A DNA stretch of 64,000 nt from Paucibacter sediminis (GTDB taxonomy: Bacteria; Pseudomonadota; Gammaproteobacteria; Burkholderiales; Burkholderiaceae_C): assembly GCF_030254645.1 (NCBI RefSeq), contig NZ_CP116346.1, forward strand, positions 3,885,001 to 3,949,000. Direction: 5' to 3'. Below the pieces are notes generated by a model that saw only the letters and a program-made list of their open reading frames with translations, made no database searches and had not been told where the DNA came from. Position numbers and translations under genes: made by a program. Below, piece by piece: positions 1 to 8,946 of the stretch (its first letter is position 1; each line of letters opens with the position of its first letter).

Positions 1-455
1 TCAGTTCCTTTGCTGTCGGTTCGCTGGACCCGATATCGCCCAGCGCGTCCTTTTCCAACACGGTGACCGGCTCGTTCAGCGACACCTGGACCTTCAATCT
101 GGGCACCGCCTCCATCGTCGCTGCCTCGATCACCAACGTTGCCATCACCTTCGGTAGTTCGACCTTTGGCGAGATTGCCAATTTCTCGGCGCTGCTGAAC
201 GGCGTGCCCTTGCTGCTGGGCGGCAGCTCTCAATCGAGCAATGGCGTGACCGTGGCCACGCAGATCCTGGCGGGTAGCACCACGCTGCCGGCTGGCTTCT
301 ATCAGCTGAAGGTGTCCGGTACCGCGGTGGGCGCAACGGCCTCCTATGGTGGCAATATCGTCGCCACCCCGGTGCCCGAGCCCGAAACCTATGCCATGCT
401 GCTGGCGGGCCTGGGCGTGGTGGGCTTTCTGGCGCGCCGCCGCCAAAACGTCTGA
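1..455 (+). CDS. PEP-CTERM sorting-domain protein (5' end outside the window)
   Basis: The reading frame is open from base 3, so the N-terminus lies upstream of the window. The visible part is a Ser/Thr/Gly/Ala-rich beta-type extracellular domain (for example FSDTWTFNLGTAS). It ends in a PEP-CTERM signal: VPEPETYAM, a hydrophobic stretch of about 14 residues (LLAGLGVVGFLA) and a basic RRR tail. In this family the tail directs exosortase/archaeosortase-type processing and export to the cell surface, usually in exopolysaccharide-producing bacteria. No exosortase gene is present in this window. The specific role of the protein is unknown; the body resembles FxDxA-type PEP-CTERM proteins but this is only an impression. 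Confidence 0.85.
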   Translation, partial: SSFAVGSLDPISPSASFSNTVTGSFSDTWTFNLGTASIVAASITNVAITFGSSTFGEIANFSALLNGVPLLLGGSSQSSNGVTVATQILAGSTTLPAGFYQLKVSGTAVGATASYGGNIVATPVPEPETYAMLLAGLGVVGFLARRRQNV

Positions 456-490
456 AAAGCGCCTGATCCAGTCTTTGCCCTGAACCAGCA

Positions 491-517
491 AGCGAGCCTC
501 GGCTCGCTTTTCTTTTG
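491..517 (+). terminator. Rho-independent terminator of the PEP-CTERM gene
   Basis: An 8-bp perfect stem (AGCGAGCC / GGCTCGCT, 2-base loop) is followed by TTTCTTTT, 36 bases after the stop codon. It lies between two convergent genes. Confidence 0.85.
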
Positions 518-519
518 CC

Positions 520-978
520 CTACCAGCGGCTGAAGGGGTGGGCGGCCAGGGCCGAGTTGAAGTAGCGCAGATCGTCGGTGACCTCGGCACCCACCCAGGG
601 CGGGCATTCGAAGCCCTGGTCGGCATGCAGCAGCTCGAGCTCGGCGACGACGAGGCCGGCGTTCTCGCCCAGGAACTCGTCCACCTCCCATTGCATGCCG
701 GCATAGGGAATCACGCGGCGTAGCTTCTCGACGCGCGGGCCCTCGCAAAGGCTTAGCAGCGCCACCGCATCGTCTACCGGGATCGGGTACTCGAACTCGG
801 CGCGGCTGGCGCCCACGCTCTGGCCCTTGATGGTCAGGAAGGCTGCATCGCCGGCGATGCGCACGCGTACCGTGCGCGCCGGGTCGCGGCTCAGATAGCC
901 CTGGCTCAGCAGCTGCGCCGGCCAGGCCTTCCAGTCCTCGCCGCGCACCAGGAATTTGCGCTCGATCTCGATGCCCAT
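520..978 (-). CDS. CYTH domain protein (probable triphosphatase)
   Basis: A 152-residue protein with the CYTH signature ExExK at the N-terminus (IEIERKFLV) and the alternating charged strands of the triphosphate tunnel fold (RVRIAGDAAFLTIKG, EFEYPIP, WEVDEFLG). Short stand-alone bacterial CYTH proteins mostly hydrolyse inorganic triphosphate or nucleoside triphosphates with a divalent metal; adenylate cyclase activity is known only in some members. I chose the ATG at 978 because it puts the ExExK motif at the usual place and starts 5 bases after the pyrD stop. The longer frame (from 1011) would overlap pyrD. It is probably cotranscribed with pyrD. Confidence 0.85.
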   Translation of the reverse strand: MGIEIERKFLVRGEDWKAWPAQLLSQGYLSRDPARTVRVRIAGDAAFLTIKGQSVGASRAEFEYPIPVDDAVALLSLCEGPRVEKLRRVIPYAGMQWEVDEFLGENAGLVVAELELLHADQGFECPPWVGAEVTDDLRYFNSALAAHPFSRW

Positions 979-983
979 GACGT

Positions 984-2024
984 TCAGGGCCGGGCCATGG
1001 CCATGGCGCATTCATGCACCAGGGCCGAGCCCTTGTAGATCAGGCCGGTATAGAGCTGCACCAGGTCGGCGCCGGCCTGCAGCTTGGCGCGCGCATCCGC
1101 GCCGCTCAGCACCCCGCCCACTCCGATGATGGGGTAGTGGCTGCCCAGCGCGGCGCGCAGCAGCCTGATCACCTTGTTGCTGGCCTCGAACACCGGCTTG
1201 CCCGAGAGACCGCCGGTTTCTTCCGCATGCGGCAGGCCCTGCACGGCCTCGCGGGAGATGGTGGTGTTGGTGGCGATCACGCCATCGATGCCGTTGTTCT
1301 GCAGGGTCTGGGCGATCACCGCCACCTGGGCCTCGTCCAGGTCGGGCGCAATCTTCACGAACATCGGCACCACGCGGCCCGAGCTCGCCTGCAATTGCAG
1401 CTTGCGCGCCTGCAGGGCGCCTAGCAAGGCGTCCAGCGCCGCGTCGCCCTGCAGCGCGCGCAGATTCTTGGTGTTGGGGCTGGAGATGTTGATGGTGATG
1501 TAGTCGGCATGCGGGAACACCCCGTCCAGGCCGATCAGGTAATCGTCCACCGCCTGCTCGATCGGCGTGGCGGCGTTCTTGCCGATGTTTAGGCCCACCA
1601 GGCCGCCGGCGGCGCGGAAGCTGTGGGCGCGCTGCACATTCGCCAGAAAACTGGCCAGGCCCTCGTTGTTGAAGCCCAGGCGGTTGATCAGGGCCTGGGC
1701 CTCGGGCAGGCGAAAGATGCGCGGCTTGTCGTTGCCGGGCTGGCCCTTGGGCGTGACGGTGCCCACCTCGATGAAACCGAAGCCCATCGCCCCCAGGCCG
1801 TCGATGCAGCGGCCGTTCTTGTCCAGGCCGGCGGCCAGGCCGATGCGGTTGGGGAACTTGAGCCCCGCCAGCTCGACCGGGTCGGCCACGCGCGGCTGGG
1901 ACCACAGCGTGGCGGCCGCGGTGTTCTGCAGCCTGGCGATGCTGTCGAGGGTCAGTTCGTGCGCCCGCTCGGGGTCCAGCTTGAACAGGAAGGGGCGGGC
2001 AAGGGCGTAAGGCAGCAGCGACAT
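984..2024 (-). CDS. pyrD: Dihydroorotate dehydrogenase (quinone), class 2
   Basis: A 346-residue enzyme that oxidises dihydroorotate to orotate with electron transfer to quinone (pyrimidine synthesis, inner face of the cytoplasmic membrane). It has the N-terminal amphipathic extension of class 2 enzymes ([20 protein letters not shown]), FMN-site motifs ([38 protein letters not shown]) and the C-terminal phosphate-binding [11 protein letters not shown]. The class 2 catalytic Ser lies in the NISSPNT region. A GACAAT box just upstream of the ATG on the minus strand could be its -10. It is divergent from aroG with 63 bases between starts and is followed by the CYTH gene. Confidence 0.97.
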   Translation of the reverse strand: MSLLPYALARPFLFKLDPERAHELTLDSIARLQNTAAATLWSQPRVADPVELAGLKFPNRIGLAAGLDKNGRCIDGLGAMGFGFIEVGTVTPKGQPGNDKPRIFRLPEAQALINRLGFNNEGLASFLANVQRAHSFRAAGGLVGLNIGKNAATPIEQAVDDYLIGLDGVFPHADYITINISSPNTKNLRALQGDAALDALLGALQARKLQLQASSGRVVPMFVKIAPDLDEAQVAVIAQTLQNNGIDGVIATNTTISREAVQGLPHAEETGGLSGKPVFEASNKVIRLLRAALGSHYPIIGVGGVLSGADARAKLQAGADLVQLYTGLIYKGSALVHECAMAMARP

Positions 2025-2087
2025 AGGGCAGGGATTGTCGCATCGCTGGCGATAATGCCGGATCTGCAGTTTACGGACGCGCCCGCC
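2025..2087. promoter_or_regulatory. Divergent pyrD / aroG promoter region
   Basis: This is the only space between the two divergent genes. On the plus strand GATAAT (2051-2056) is a good -10 box and would start transcription near 2063, leaving a leader of about 25 bases before the aroG ATG at 2088. On the minus strand GACAAT near 2037 fits a -10 for pyrD. No convincing -35 boxes are visible. Confidence 0.45.
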
Positions 2088-3212
2088 ATGAAGCCCCTGG
2101 ATGATCCCCGACATGACCGCGAAGTTGGTAGCCGTGACGCCACGCGCGACACCACCCGCACCGACGATACCCGCATCGGCGCGGTGCGGCCGCTGATCTC
2201 GCCGGCCCTGTTGCTCGACGAACTGCCGCTGCCCGACGCCTCGCTCAGCCTGGTGGAGCGTGCGCGCGTCGAGATCAGCGATGTGCTGCACGGCCGCGAC
2301 GACCGCCTGCTGGTGGTGGTCGGCCCCTGCTCGATCCATGATCACGACCAGGCGATGGACTACGCGCGCCTGCTGAAGAATCTGCGCGATGAGTTGAGCC
2401 AGGACCTGCTCGTCGTGATGCGCGTCTATTTCGAGAAGCCGCGCACCACGGTGGGCTGGAAGGGCTATATCAACGACCCGCGCCTGGACGGCAGCTTCCA
2501 CATGAACGAGGGCCTGCGCCTGGCCCGCCAGCTGCTGCTGGACGTGACCGCCCTGGGCCTGCCGGCCGGCACCGAGTTCCTGGACCTGCTCTCGCCGCAA
2601 TACATCTCCGACCTGATCGCCTGGGGTGCGATCGGCGCGCGCACCACCGAAAGCCAGAGCCATCGCCAGTTGGCCAGCGGCCTGTCCTGCCCGGTGGGCT
2701 TCAAGAACGGCACCGATGGCGGCATCAAGGTGGCTTCCGACGCGGTGCTGGCCGCCAGCGCCAGCCATGCCTTCATGGGCATGACCAAGATGGGCGCGGC
2801 CGCCATCTTCGAGACGCGCGGCAACGACGACTGCCACATCATCCTGCGCGGCGGCAAGGCACCCAACTACGACGCCGCCTCGGTGCAGCAGGCCTGCGAT
2901 GCGCTCAAGGCCGCGGGCCTGCGCGAGCAGGTGATGATCGACTTCTCGCATGCCAACTCCAGCAAGAAGTTCGAGCGCCAGATCGAGGTCGGCCACGACG
3001 TGGCTGGCCAGATCAGCGGCGGCGATGCGCGCATCACCGGCGTGATGATCGAGTCGCACCTGCAGGCCGGCCGCCAGGATCTGGCCGAGGGCCAGACCAA
3101 GGCCGACCTCAAGCCCGGCGTGTCCATCACCGACGCCTGCCTGGGCTGGACCCAGACCGAACCCCTGCTGCGCGAACTCGCGGCCGCCGTGCGCCAGCGC
3201 CGCAACACCTGA
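2088..3212 (+). CDS. aroG: 3-deoxy-7-phosphoheptulonate synthase (DAHP synthase), class I
   Basis: First enzyme of the shikimate pathway: condenses phosphoenolpyruvate with erythrose 4-phosphate. The AroFGH-type motifs are all present: [51 protein letters not shown], and the metal-ligand regions [10 protein letters not shown] and GVMIESHLQ. It has 374 residues, with an N-terminal extension of roughly 25 residues before the conserved [11 protein letters not shown]. The ATG at 2088 is preferred over the in-frame ATG at 2055, because the latter sits inside a likely -10 box. Which aromatic amino acid inhibits it cannot be told. rpiA follows after 21 bases, probably as one operon; both act around pentose/tetrose phosphates. 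Confidence 0.95.
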   Translation: MKPLDDPRHDREVGSRDATRDTTRTDDTRIGAVRPLISPALLLDELPLPDASLSLVERARVEISDVLHGRDDRLLVVVGPCSIHDHDQAMDYARLLKNLRDELSQDLLVVMRVYFEKPRTTVGWKGYINDPRLDGSFHMNEGLRLARQLLLDVTALGLPAGTEFLDLLSPQYISDLIAWGAIGARTTESQSHRQLASGLSCPVGFKNGTDGGIKVASDAVLAASASHAFMGMTKMGAAAIFETRGNDDCHIILRGGKAPNYDAASVQQACDALKAAGLREQVMIDFSHANSSKKFERQIEVGHDVAGQISGGDARITGVMIESHLQAGRQDLAEGQTKADLKPGVSITDACLGWTQTEPLLRELAAAVRQRRNT

Positions 3213-3233
3213 CCCCCTGACGAGCAAGAACCC

Positions 3234-3899
3234 ATGTCACTGACCCAAGACGAACTCAAGACCCTGGTCGGCCAGGCCGCCCTTCAATACGTCACGCCCG
3301 GCACCATCGTCGGCGTGGGCACCGGCTCGACGGTGGACAAGTTCATCGACGCGCTGGCCGCCAGCGGCTTGGCAGTTGCCGGCGCCGTCTCCAGCTCGGT
3401 GCGCTCCACCGAGCGCATGAAGGCCCTGGGCATCCGCGTGCTGGAGGCCGGCGAGGTGACGAGCCTGCCGGTCTATATCGATGGCGCCGACGAGATCGAT
3501 CACGCCGGCCATATGGTCAAGGGCGGCGGCGCGGCGCTGACGCGCGAGAAGATCGTGGCCGATCTGGCCGAGCGCTTTGTCTGCATCGCCGACGAATCCA
3601 AGCTGGTGCCGGTGCTGGGCGCCTTCCCGCTGCCGGTGGAGGTGATCCCGATGGCCGCCGCCCAGATCGCACGCCGCTTCGCCGCCCTGGGCGCCCAGGC
3701 CACGCTGCGCGCCGGCGTGGTGACGGACAACGGCTGCCAGATCCTCGATGTGCGCGGCCTGCAGATCACCGACCCCAAGGCCTTCGAGGCCGATGTGAAC
3801 CAATGGCCCGGCGTGGTGACGGTGGGCGTGTTCGCGCGCAACCGCGCCAGCGTCTGCCTGCTGGGCACGGCCGCGGGCGTGAAGACGCTGGTCTTCTGA
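3234..3899 (+). CDS. rpiA: Ribose-5-phosphate isomerase A
   Basis: A 221-residue enzyme interconverting ribose 5-phosphate and ribulose 5-phosphate. Motifs: [12 protein letters not shown] (phosphate/substrate loop), [13 protein letters not shown], the catalytic DGADEID, and [11 protein letters not shown] (catalytic Lys region). Length is normal for bacterial RpiA. It lies directly downstream of aroG and ends 20 bases before a bidirectional terminator. Confidence 0.97.
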   Translation: MSLTQDELKTLVGQAALQYVTPGTIVGVGTGSTVDKFIDALAASGLAVAGAVSSSVRSTERMKALGIRVLEAGEVTSLPVYIDGADEIDHAGHMVKGGGAALTREKIVADLAERFVCIADESKLVPVLGAFPLPVEVIPMAAAQIARRFAALGAQATLRAGVVTDNGCQILDVRGLQITDPKAFEADVNQWPGVVTVGVFARNRASVCLLGTAAGVKTLVF

Positions 3900-3918
3900 G
3901 CCAGGCCTCGCCCCATAA

Positions 3919-3945
3919 AAAAAGCGCCCCGCGGGGCGCTTTTTG
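3919..3945. terminator. Bidirectional terminator between rpiA and the M4 protease
   Basis: AAAAAGCGCCCC-GC-GGGGCGCTTTTT forms a 12-bp perfect stem with A-tract and T-tract flanks, so it can work on both strands for the convergent genes. Confidence 0.93.
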
Positions 3946-3960
3946 TCGAGTGGACCAGGC

Positions 3961-5529
3961 TTAGTTGACGCCCACCGCCGACCAAGCCGCCGCCACCGCG
4001 TTGGCGGTGGCGCTGCCGGCGCCGTAGAGGTCGTTGGCCGCCGCGATGGTGGCCGCACGCGCACCGGCGTAGTTGGTGTTGGAGGTCATCTTGGTGCTCA
4101 GCGCGCGGTACCAGATCTTGGCCGCGGCGTCGCGGCCGATGCCGCTCAGCACCGCATTGCCGGTGGCCACGCGGGTGTCGCCGGCCTGGCAGGTGGGGCT
4201 GGTGCCGTAGCTGCTGTTGGTGCCTTCGGCCAGGATGAAGTACAGGTGGTTGGCCACGCCCGAGCTGTAATGCACGTCCAGGCTGCCCACGCCGGAGTAC
4301 CAGCAGTCGGCCGAGGCGCCATCGGCGCTGGGCTTGATCATGCTGCGCATCCAGGGCGACTTGATCATGATCTTTTCGCCGATCAGGTAGTCGCCCGCGT
4401 CATTGCTGTTGTTGGCGTAGAACTCGACCATGGTGCCGAAGATGTCGGAGGTGGCTTCGTTGAGGCCACCGGACTCGCCGGAGTAGGTCAGGTTGGCGGT
4501 ACGGGCGGTGACGCCATGGGTCATTTCATGGCCGGCCACGTCCAGCGACACCAGCGGGCGCAGGCTCGTGCCATCGCCGTCGCCATAGGTCATGCAGAAG
4601 CAGGAGTCCGACCAGTAGGCGTTGTTGTAGCTGCGGCCGTAGTGCACTTGGTTGTAGGCGCCCTTGCCGTCGTTGCCGATGCCGTTGCGGCCATGCACGT
4701 TCAGGTAATAGTCCCAGGTCACGGCCGTGCCGTACTGCGCGTCCACACCGGCCGATGCGGTGTCGCTGGTGGCGTTGTTGCCCCAGACGTTGTCGCTGTC
4801 GGTCATGATCGAGCCGCCGCGGGTCTTGCCGGCGAGGTTCTTCGTGTAGGTGCCGCCGCGGCTCGGGTCGCGCAATTCGTAGCCACCTGTAACGCTGTTG
4901 GTGGTGAGCGTCACATTGCCGCTGTACAGGCTCTTGCCGGTGCCGTTGGCGGCGGCGGTGTGCACGTCGTCCCAGGCGTCCAGCAGGGTGCCCAGCTGGG
5001 CGTCGACGATCACATGCTTCTCGCTGGGCGTGCCGTCGGCGCCTTCGCTGAAGACGCGCACATCCCAGGCCAGACGGGGCAGGTCACCGCGCGCGTAGAC
5101 CAGCAGTTCGGGCGCATGGCCCTGGTCGTCACCCTGGTAGCGCTGTGCCACCAGGCGCTTGGCCTGGCCCTGCGACACGCCGGGCTTGTCGTCCACCTTG
5201 GGCTCGCGTGCCAGCGTCAGCGAGATGTCTTCCAGCACGCCCTGGCCGTTCGAGCGCACCACCAGGTCGCCGCCTACCACGCGCAGGCCCTTGAAGCGGC
5301 GGTTGAAGCGCACATGCTCGGTGCCGTTGGCATCGACGATCAAGTCCTGCAGCTCGTAGCTCTGGTCGGCGCCGTGGAGGCTGCGGCCGGCGAAGTCGGC
5401 GATATGGCCGCGGGCGCGGGCCTCGGCCTTGCCGGGGGCGGCAATGGCCAGCGAGGAAGCGAGGGCAAGACCGAGCGCCAGGGCGGCGGCAGCGGCGGGA
5501 CGGACAGCAAACTTGGACCTGGATGTCAT
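3961..5529 (-). CDS. Secreted M4 (thermolysin-family) neutral metalloprotease
   Basis: A 522-residue preproprotein. Residues 1-31 form a Sec signal peptide with an Ala-rich core, ending near AIAA. The propeptide (about 32-190) contains FTP and PepSY-like segments. The mature catalytic domain carries zinc-binding HEMTH at 334-338, the third ligand in GGLNEATSD (E358, with D362), and the transition-state His in DVHYSSG (H420). All key thermolysin residues are present, so an active zinc endopeptidase released to the medium or periplasm is expected. The ATG at 5527-5529 starts a proper signal peptide; the longer frame does not. About 180 bases before it, reaching to mnmC, are non-coding and AT-richer near 5680-5710 and may hold its promoter. 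Confidence 0.95.
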   Translation of the reverse strand: MTSRSKFAVRPAAAAALALGLALASSLAIAAPGKAEARARGHIADFAGRSLHGADQSYELQDLIVDANGTEHVRFNRRFKGLRVVGGDLVVRSNGQGVLEDISLTLAREPKVDDKPGVSQGQAKRLVAQRYQGDDQGHAPELLVYARGDLPRLAWDVRVFSEGADGTPSEKHVIVDAQLGTLLDAWDDVHTAAANGTGKSLYSGNVTLTTNSVTGGYELRDPSRGGTYTKNLAGKTRGGSIMTDSDNVWGNNATSDTASAGVDAQYGTAVTWDYYLNVHGRNGIGNDGKGAYNQVHYGRSYNNAYWSDSCFCMTYGDGDGTSLRPLVSLDVAGHEMTHGVTARTANLTYSGESGGLNEATSDIFGTMVEFYANNSNDAGDYLIGEKIMIKSPWMRSMIKPSADGASADCWYSGVGSLDVHYSSGVANHLYFILAEGTNSSYGTSPTCQAGDTRVATGNAVLSGIGRDAAAKIWYRALSTKMTSNTNYAGARAATIAAANDLYGAGSATANAVAAAWSAVGVN

Positions 5530-5708
5530 CAGAAGGGGCTCCGAACTTGTGGTTGTTGACGGCTGCCATGCAGAACCTGATGGGTCCGGCGGCGAGCACG
5601 GCGGCACTGTGCGTTATGCGTGCCGGCCGCGCATCCCTGCTATCCCTCTTGGGAGCAGCACCGCTTGCCAAGCTGGGATGAATAAAGTAATGCGGGCATA
5701 ACCAAAAC

Positions 5709-7631
5709 TTATGTATCAGTTTGTGTCTTCCGGACCCGGGCAAACCGCGCCGGGTCGAGCGCATCCACCAGATCGGCTTCCAGCGGCAGCGGGGCCCCGG
5801 TCAGCTGGGCCGCGACGATGCGCGCGCACAGCTGGGCCCAGGCAATGCCGCGCGAGCCCAGCCCGGTGCAGAGCACCAGCCCGGGCAGGCGCGGCAGCAG
5901 GCGCAGCTGATCGCGGCGCCCCTGGTAGGCCGGGTCGGCCAGGCCGCCGACCAGGGGCAGGCGGTCGGGCGTGGTGAGGCGCCAGCCCACGCGGCCCTGC
6001 AGCGGCGCTTGCCAGGCCGCGGCCGGCAGGGGCAGGCCGCTGAGCTGCTCGTACTGCTGCAGATTGTGGGCGTGGTCGGCGGGGCGCAACCGGTCATCCT
6101 CGTCGCCGTCCTGGGCGGTGGCGCCGCACCACAGGCCGCCCAGGCCGTCGCCGATGGCATAGCCGCTGCCGGCCACCGGCAGCAGCGGCACGCGCAGGCC
6201 CGGCACGGCCGGCAGCATGCTGAGCTGGCCGCGCTGGGGCATCAGCGGCCAGGGTTGCTGCGCCGCCAGGCCGCGCAGCAGCGGCAGGCTGGCGTGGCCC
6301 AGCGCCAGCACCACCGCCTCGGCCTCGGCCAGGCACTGCCCCTGCGCGTCCAGCGCCTGCCAGCCGGCCGCCGTGCGGCGCAGCGCCGCCACCTGCACGC
6401 CATAACGCACCGGCGTATCGGCCAGCCAGGCCCGCACCAGGGCGGCGGGCGGCGCGGCGCCGCCGCCCGGATAGAACCAGGCGGGCTGCGTCAGGGCCAG
6501 GCCGCTGCGCGCGGCGGCGTCGCTGGCGGACAGCGCCTGCACATAGTCGGCGGGCAGGGCCAGGCGCTCGATCTGGGCCTGCATCTCGGCCAGGCTGCGG
6601 CGCGTTTCCAGCCTCAGCAGGCCGCGCTGCAGCCAGGGCATTTGGCCGGCCAGCGCCGCGATGCCGCGCTCGGCCTGCAGGGCCGCGGCGCGGTTGAATC
6701 GGGCATGGGTGCCATCGTCGGGGTTGAGGGTGCCGTGGAACAGCCCGCCCGGATTGCCCGAGGCGCCCTGGGCGGGCCCGCCGCGCGCCTCCAGCACCGT
6801 CACCTGCAGGCCCTGCTCGCGCAGCGCCGCGCTGCAGGCCGCGCCGGCCAGGCCCGCACCCAGCACCAGCACCTGCCGGGCCTGGGGCGCCAGCGGCAGG
6901 CGCGCGGCCGGGCGCTGCAGGGCATGGCGTGGCAGGTAGCGCGCCACCGTCATATGCCATTTGCTGCCCAGGCCGGGGCGCCTGCGCACCTCGAATCCGG
7001 CGGCGGCCAGGCCGTCGCGCACCGGCCGCGCCGCGCTCCAGGTGGCGGCGGTGGCCTCGGGCGCCGCCAGGCGACCCAGGCGCTTGAGCAGATAGGGATC
7101 CCAGATCTCGGGGTTGAGCGCGGGCGCGAAGCCGTCCAGGTAGAAAGCGTCGACCTCGGCCACCAGTTCGGCCAGCCAGTCGCGCGCATCGCCCAGGGCT
7201 AGCAGCAGTTCGACGCGGCCGTTCTCAAAACCGAGGCGATGCAGGTTGTGCGTCAGCGCCGGCCAGGCCTGCAGCAGTTGCGCCGCCAGCTCGGGCGCGG
7301 GCGAGCCGGCATGCGCGCGTGCCATGTCGGCGCGCGTGAGCGGGTGCTTTTCGATGCTGATGAACACCAGGCGCTCGGCGCGCTGCGGATCGGCCTGCCA
7401 GGCCGCCCAGCTGGCCAGGAAGTTGTTGCCCAGGCCGAAGCCGGTCTCCAGGATCACGAAGCGGCGCCGCCCGCGCCAGCGCTCGGGCAGGCCGTTGCCG
7501 CGCAGGAAGACATGGTCGGCCTGCGCAAAGGCGCCGCTGCGGGCATGGTAGACATCGCCATACGTGGCCGGACTGGGCGCTTGCGGGTCCGAGAAATCGA
7601 GCTGGGCAGGATGGATGGGGTGGGACTTCAT
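5709..7631 (-). CDS. mnmC: Bifunctional tRNA 5-methylaminomethyl-2-thiouridine synthase MnmC
   Basis: A 640-residue fusion completing mnm5s2U34 in tRNA. The N-terminal half is the SAM-dependent methyltransferase domain (MnmC2, LETGFGLGNNFLASW, then DAFYLDGFAPALNPEIWDP). The C-terminal half, from about residue 250, is the FAD oxidoreductase domain (MnmC1) starting with [17 protein letters not shown], with SGNPGGLFHGTLNPDDG and the C-terminal GLGSRGI. It starts 4 bases after the stop of the DUF4010 gene and is the last gene of a four-gene minus-strand operon. Stop codon TAA. Confidence 0.95.
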   Translation of the reverse strand: MKSHPIHPAQLDFSDPQAPSPATYGDVYHARSGAFAQADHVFLRGNGLPERWRGRRRFVILETGFGLGNNFLASWAAWQADPQRAERLVFISIEKHPLTRADMARAHAGSPAPELAAQLLQAWPALTHNLHRLGFENGRVELLLALGDARDWLAELVAEVDAFYLDGFAPALNPEIWDPYLLKRLGRLAAPEATAATWSAARPVRDGLAAAGFEVRRRPGLGSKWHMTVARYLPRHALQRPAARLPLAPQARQVLVLGAGLAGAACSAALREQGLQVTVLEARGGPAQGASGNPGGLFHGTLNPDDGTHARFNRAAALQAERGIAALAGQMPWLQRGLLRLETRRSLAEMQAQIERLALPADYVQALSASDAAARSGLALTQPAWFYPGGGAAPPAALVRAWLADTPVRYGVQVAALRRTAAGWQALDAQGQCLAEAEAVVLALGHASLPLLRGLAAQQPWPLMPQRGQLSMLPAVPGLRVPLLPVAGSGYAIGDGLGGLWCGATAQDGDEDDRLRPADHAHNLQQYEQLSGLPLPAAAWQAPLQGRVGWRLTTPDRLPLVGGLADPAYQGRRDQLRLLPRLPGLVLCTGLGSRGIAWAQLCARIVAAQLTGAPLPLEADLVDALDPARFARVRKTQTDT

Positions 7632-7635
7632 GCGT

Positions 7636-8946
7636 TCAGGGCAGGGCGGGCATGGCCAGCAAGGCCAGCATGGATAGACCGAGGGACAGCAACAGCGCCG
7701 TCAGCACGCGGCGTGCAAACAGGGCGCCGCCGCTCAGCAGCGCGGTGAGGCTGCGCGTGACGCTGTTGCAGGCCAGTGCCAGCAGCACGCCGTGCATCAG
7801 CGCGTCCAGGCCGATCTTCGCGGAGGCTTGCAGGGCGGCCAGCGAGGCCACCGGGGCATGGGCATCGGCCAGTGCGGCCAGGCCCACGGCGGTGTAGAGG
7901 CCGCTGCTGCCGAAGCGTTGCAGCGCCCAGTTGACGGCCAGGCTGACGCCGCTGAGCAGGGCCGCGATCAGCAGCGCCTCGCGCACGCGCAGCGGGCCGC
8001 GCGAGGCCTGTGCCAGCGGCGCCGGCACGCCATCGCGCGCTGCCGTGCCGTCGGCGGTCTGGGCCTGGCGCAGCAGCCGCCAGGCGATCAGGCCCGCGCT
8101 GGCGGCGCCCGTCAGGGCCAGTGGCCAGAAGCGCGCCGCCGCGGCCGGCGCCAGCGCCGCCAGCATCAGCAGGGACAGCAACCAGGTGGCGGCGGTGGAC
8201 ATGATGGCGCCCGCCGCGCAGGCCGCCTGCAGCGCCGGCTGGTCCGGGTGCTGGCGTGCGCGCGCGCCCAGGCTGGCGATGGTGGCGGTGCTGGAGACCA
8301 GCCCGCCCAGCAGGCCCGAGAGCGTCAGCCCGGCGCCGGGGCCGGCCAGGCGCAGCGCCACATGGCCCAGGGCCTGCAGCAGCAAGAGCAGGAGCATCAG
8401 CCCCATCAGCGCCGAGGCCTTCATGCCGCCCAGCCAGGGCAGGGGCTCCTTGGGCATCAGCGGCAGCACCACCAGGGCCAGCGCGCCCAGCAGCAGGCCA
8501 TCGTGCAGCTCGTCCTCGTGCAGCAGCTGGGTGGCAAAGCGGTGCAGGCGGCTGCGCGCGGCCAGCAGCGCGGTGGTGGTGATGGCGGCGGGGGCGCCCA
8601 GCAGCGGCGCCTCCACGCACAGCGCACCGATCAGGTAAGTGAGAAAGAGCGCCATCGCGGTGGTGAGCCCGGGATCGCTGCCGCGCCGGCGCGAGTAGGC
8701 CAGCGCGCCCAGCAGGGTCACCGCCAGCGCGCCCACCGCCACCAGGCCGGGCTGCTCCAGCCCACGCGTGAGTGCGCCGCACAGCGCGGCCAGCGTGAAG
8801 GTGCGCAGGCCGGCGGGTTCGCGCGACGGACCCTGGCCCTTGCTGCGCTCGCGCTCCAGGCCGATCAGGGCGCCGCTGCCCAGGGCCGCCAGCCAGCCCA
8901 TCACCAGGCCGGCCTGTGCGCCAAGCAATTGCTGCAGCCAGTTCAC
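7636..8946 (-). CDS. MgtC/SapB-type DUF4010 integral membrane protein
   Basis: A 436-residue protein with about twelve hydrophobic helices. The N-terminal third resembles the MgtC/SapB fold (GSGALIGLERERSKGQG and LRTFTLAALCGAL, in which the conserved basic/acidic loop is seen). The rest matches DUF4010 (SGLLGGLVSSTATIASLG). Substrate and function are not established for this family. The start is GTG at 8946, overlapping the upstream stop as GTGA, so translational coupling to the metallo-beta-lactamase gene is likely. Confidence 0.85.
   Translation of the reverse strand: MNWLQQLLGAQAGLVMGWLAALGSGALIGLERERSKGQGPSREPAGLRTFTLAALCGALTRGLEQPGLVAVGALAVTLLGALAYSRRRGSDPGLTTAMALFLTYLIGALCVEAPLLGAPAAITTTALLAARSRLHRFATQLLHEDELHDGLLLGALALVVLPLMPKEPLPWLGGMKASALMGLMLLLLLLQALGHVALRLAGPGAGLTLSGLLGGLVSSTATIASLGARARQHPDQPALQAACAAGAIMSTAATWLLSLLMLAALAPAAAARFWPLALTGAASAGLIAWRLLRQAQTADGTAARDGVPAPLAQASRGPLRVREALLIAALLSGVSLAVNWALQRFGSSGLYTAVGLAALADAHAPVASLAALQASAKIGLDALMHGVLLALACNSVTRSLTALLSGGALFARRVLTALLLSLGLSMLALLAMPALP

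Noticed and set aside
978-1011. Longer N-terminus for the CYTH protein
   Set aside because: It would overlap pyrD and move the ExExK motif away from the N-terminus; the ATG at 978 fits better.
984-3227. 747-codon minus-strand frame running through pyrD and across aroG
   Set aside because: Only the last 346 codons (pyrD) have family similarity; the upstream part is the antisense of aroG.
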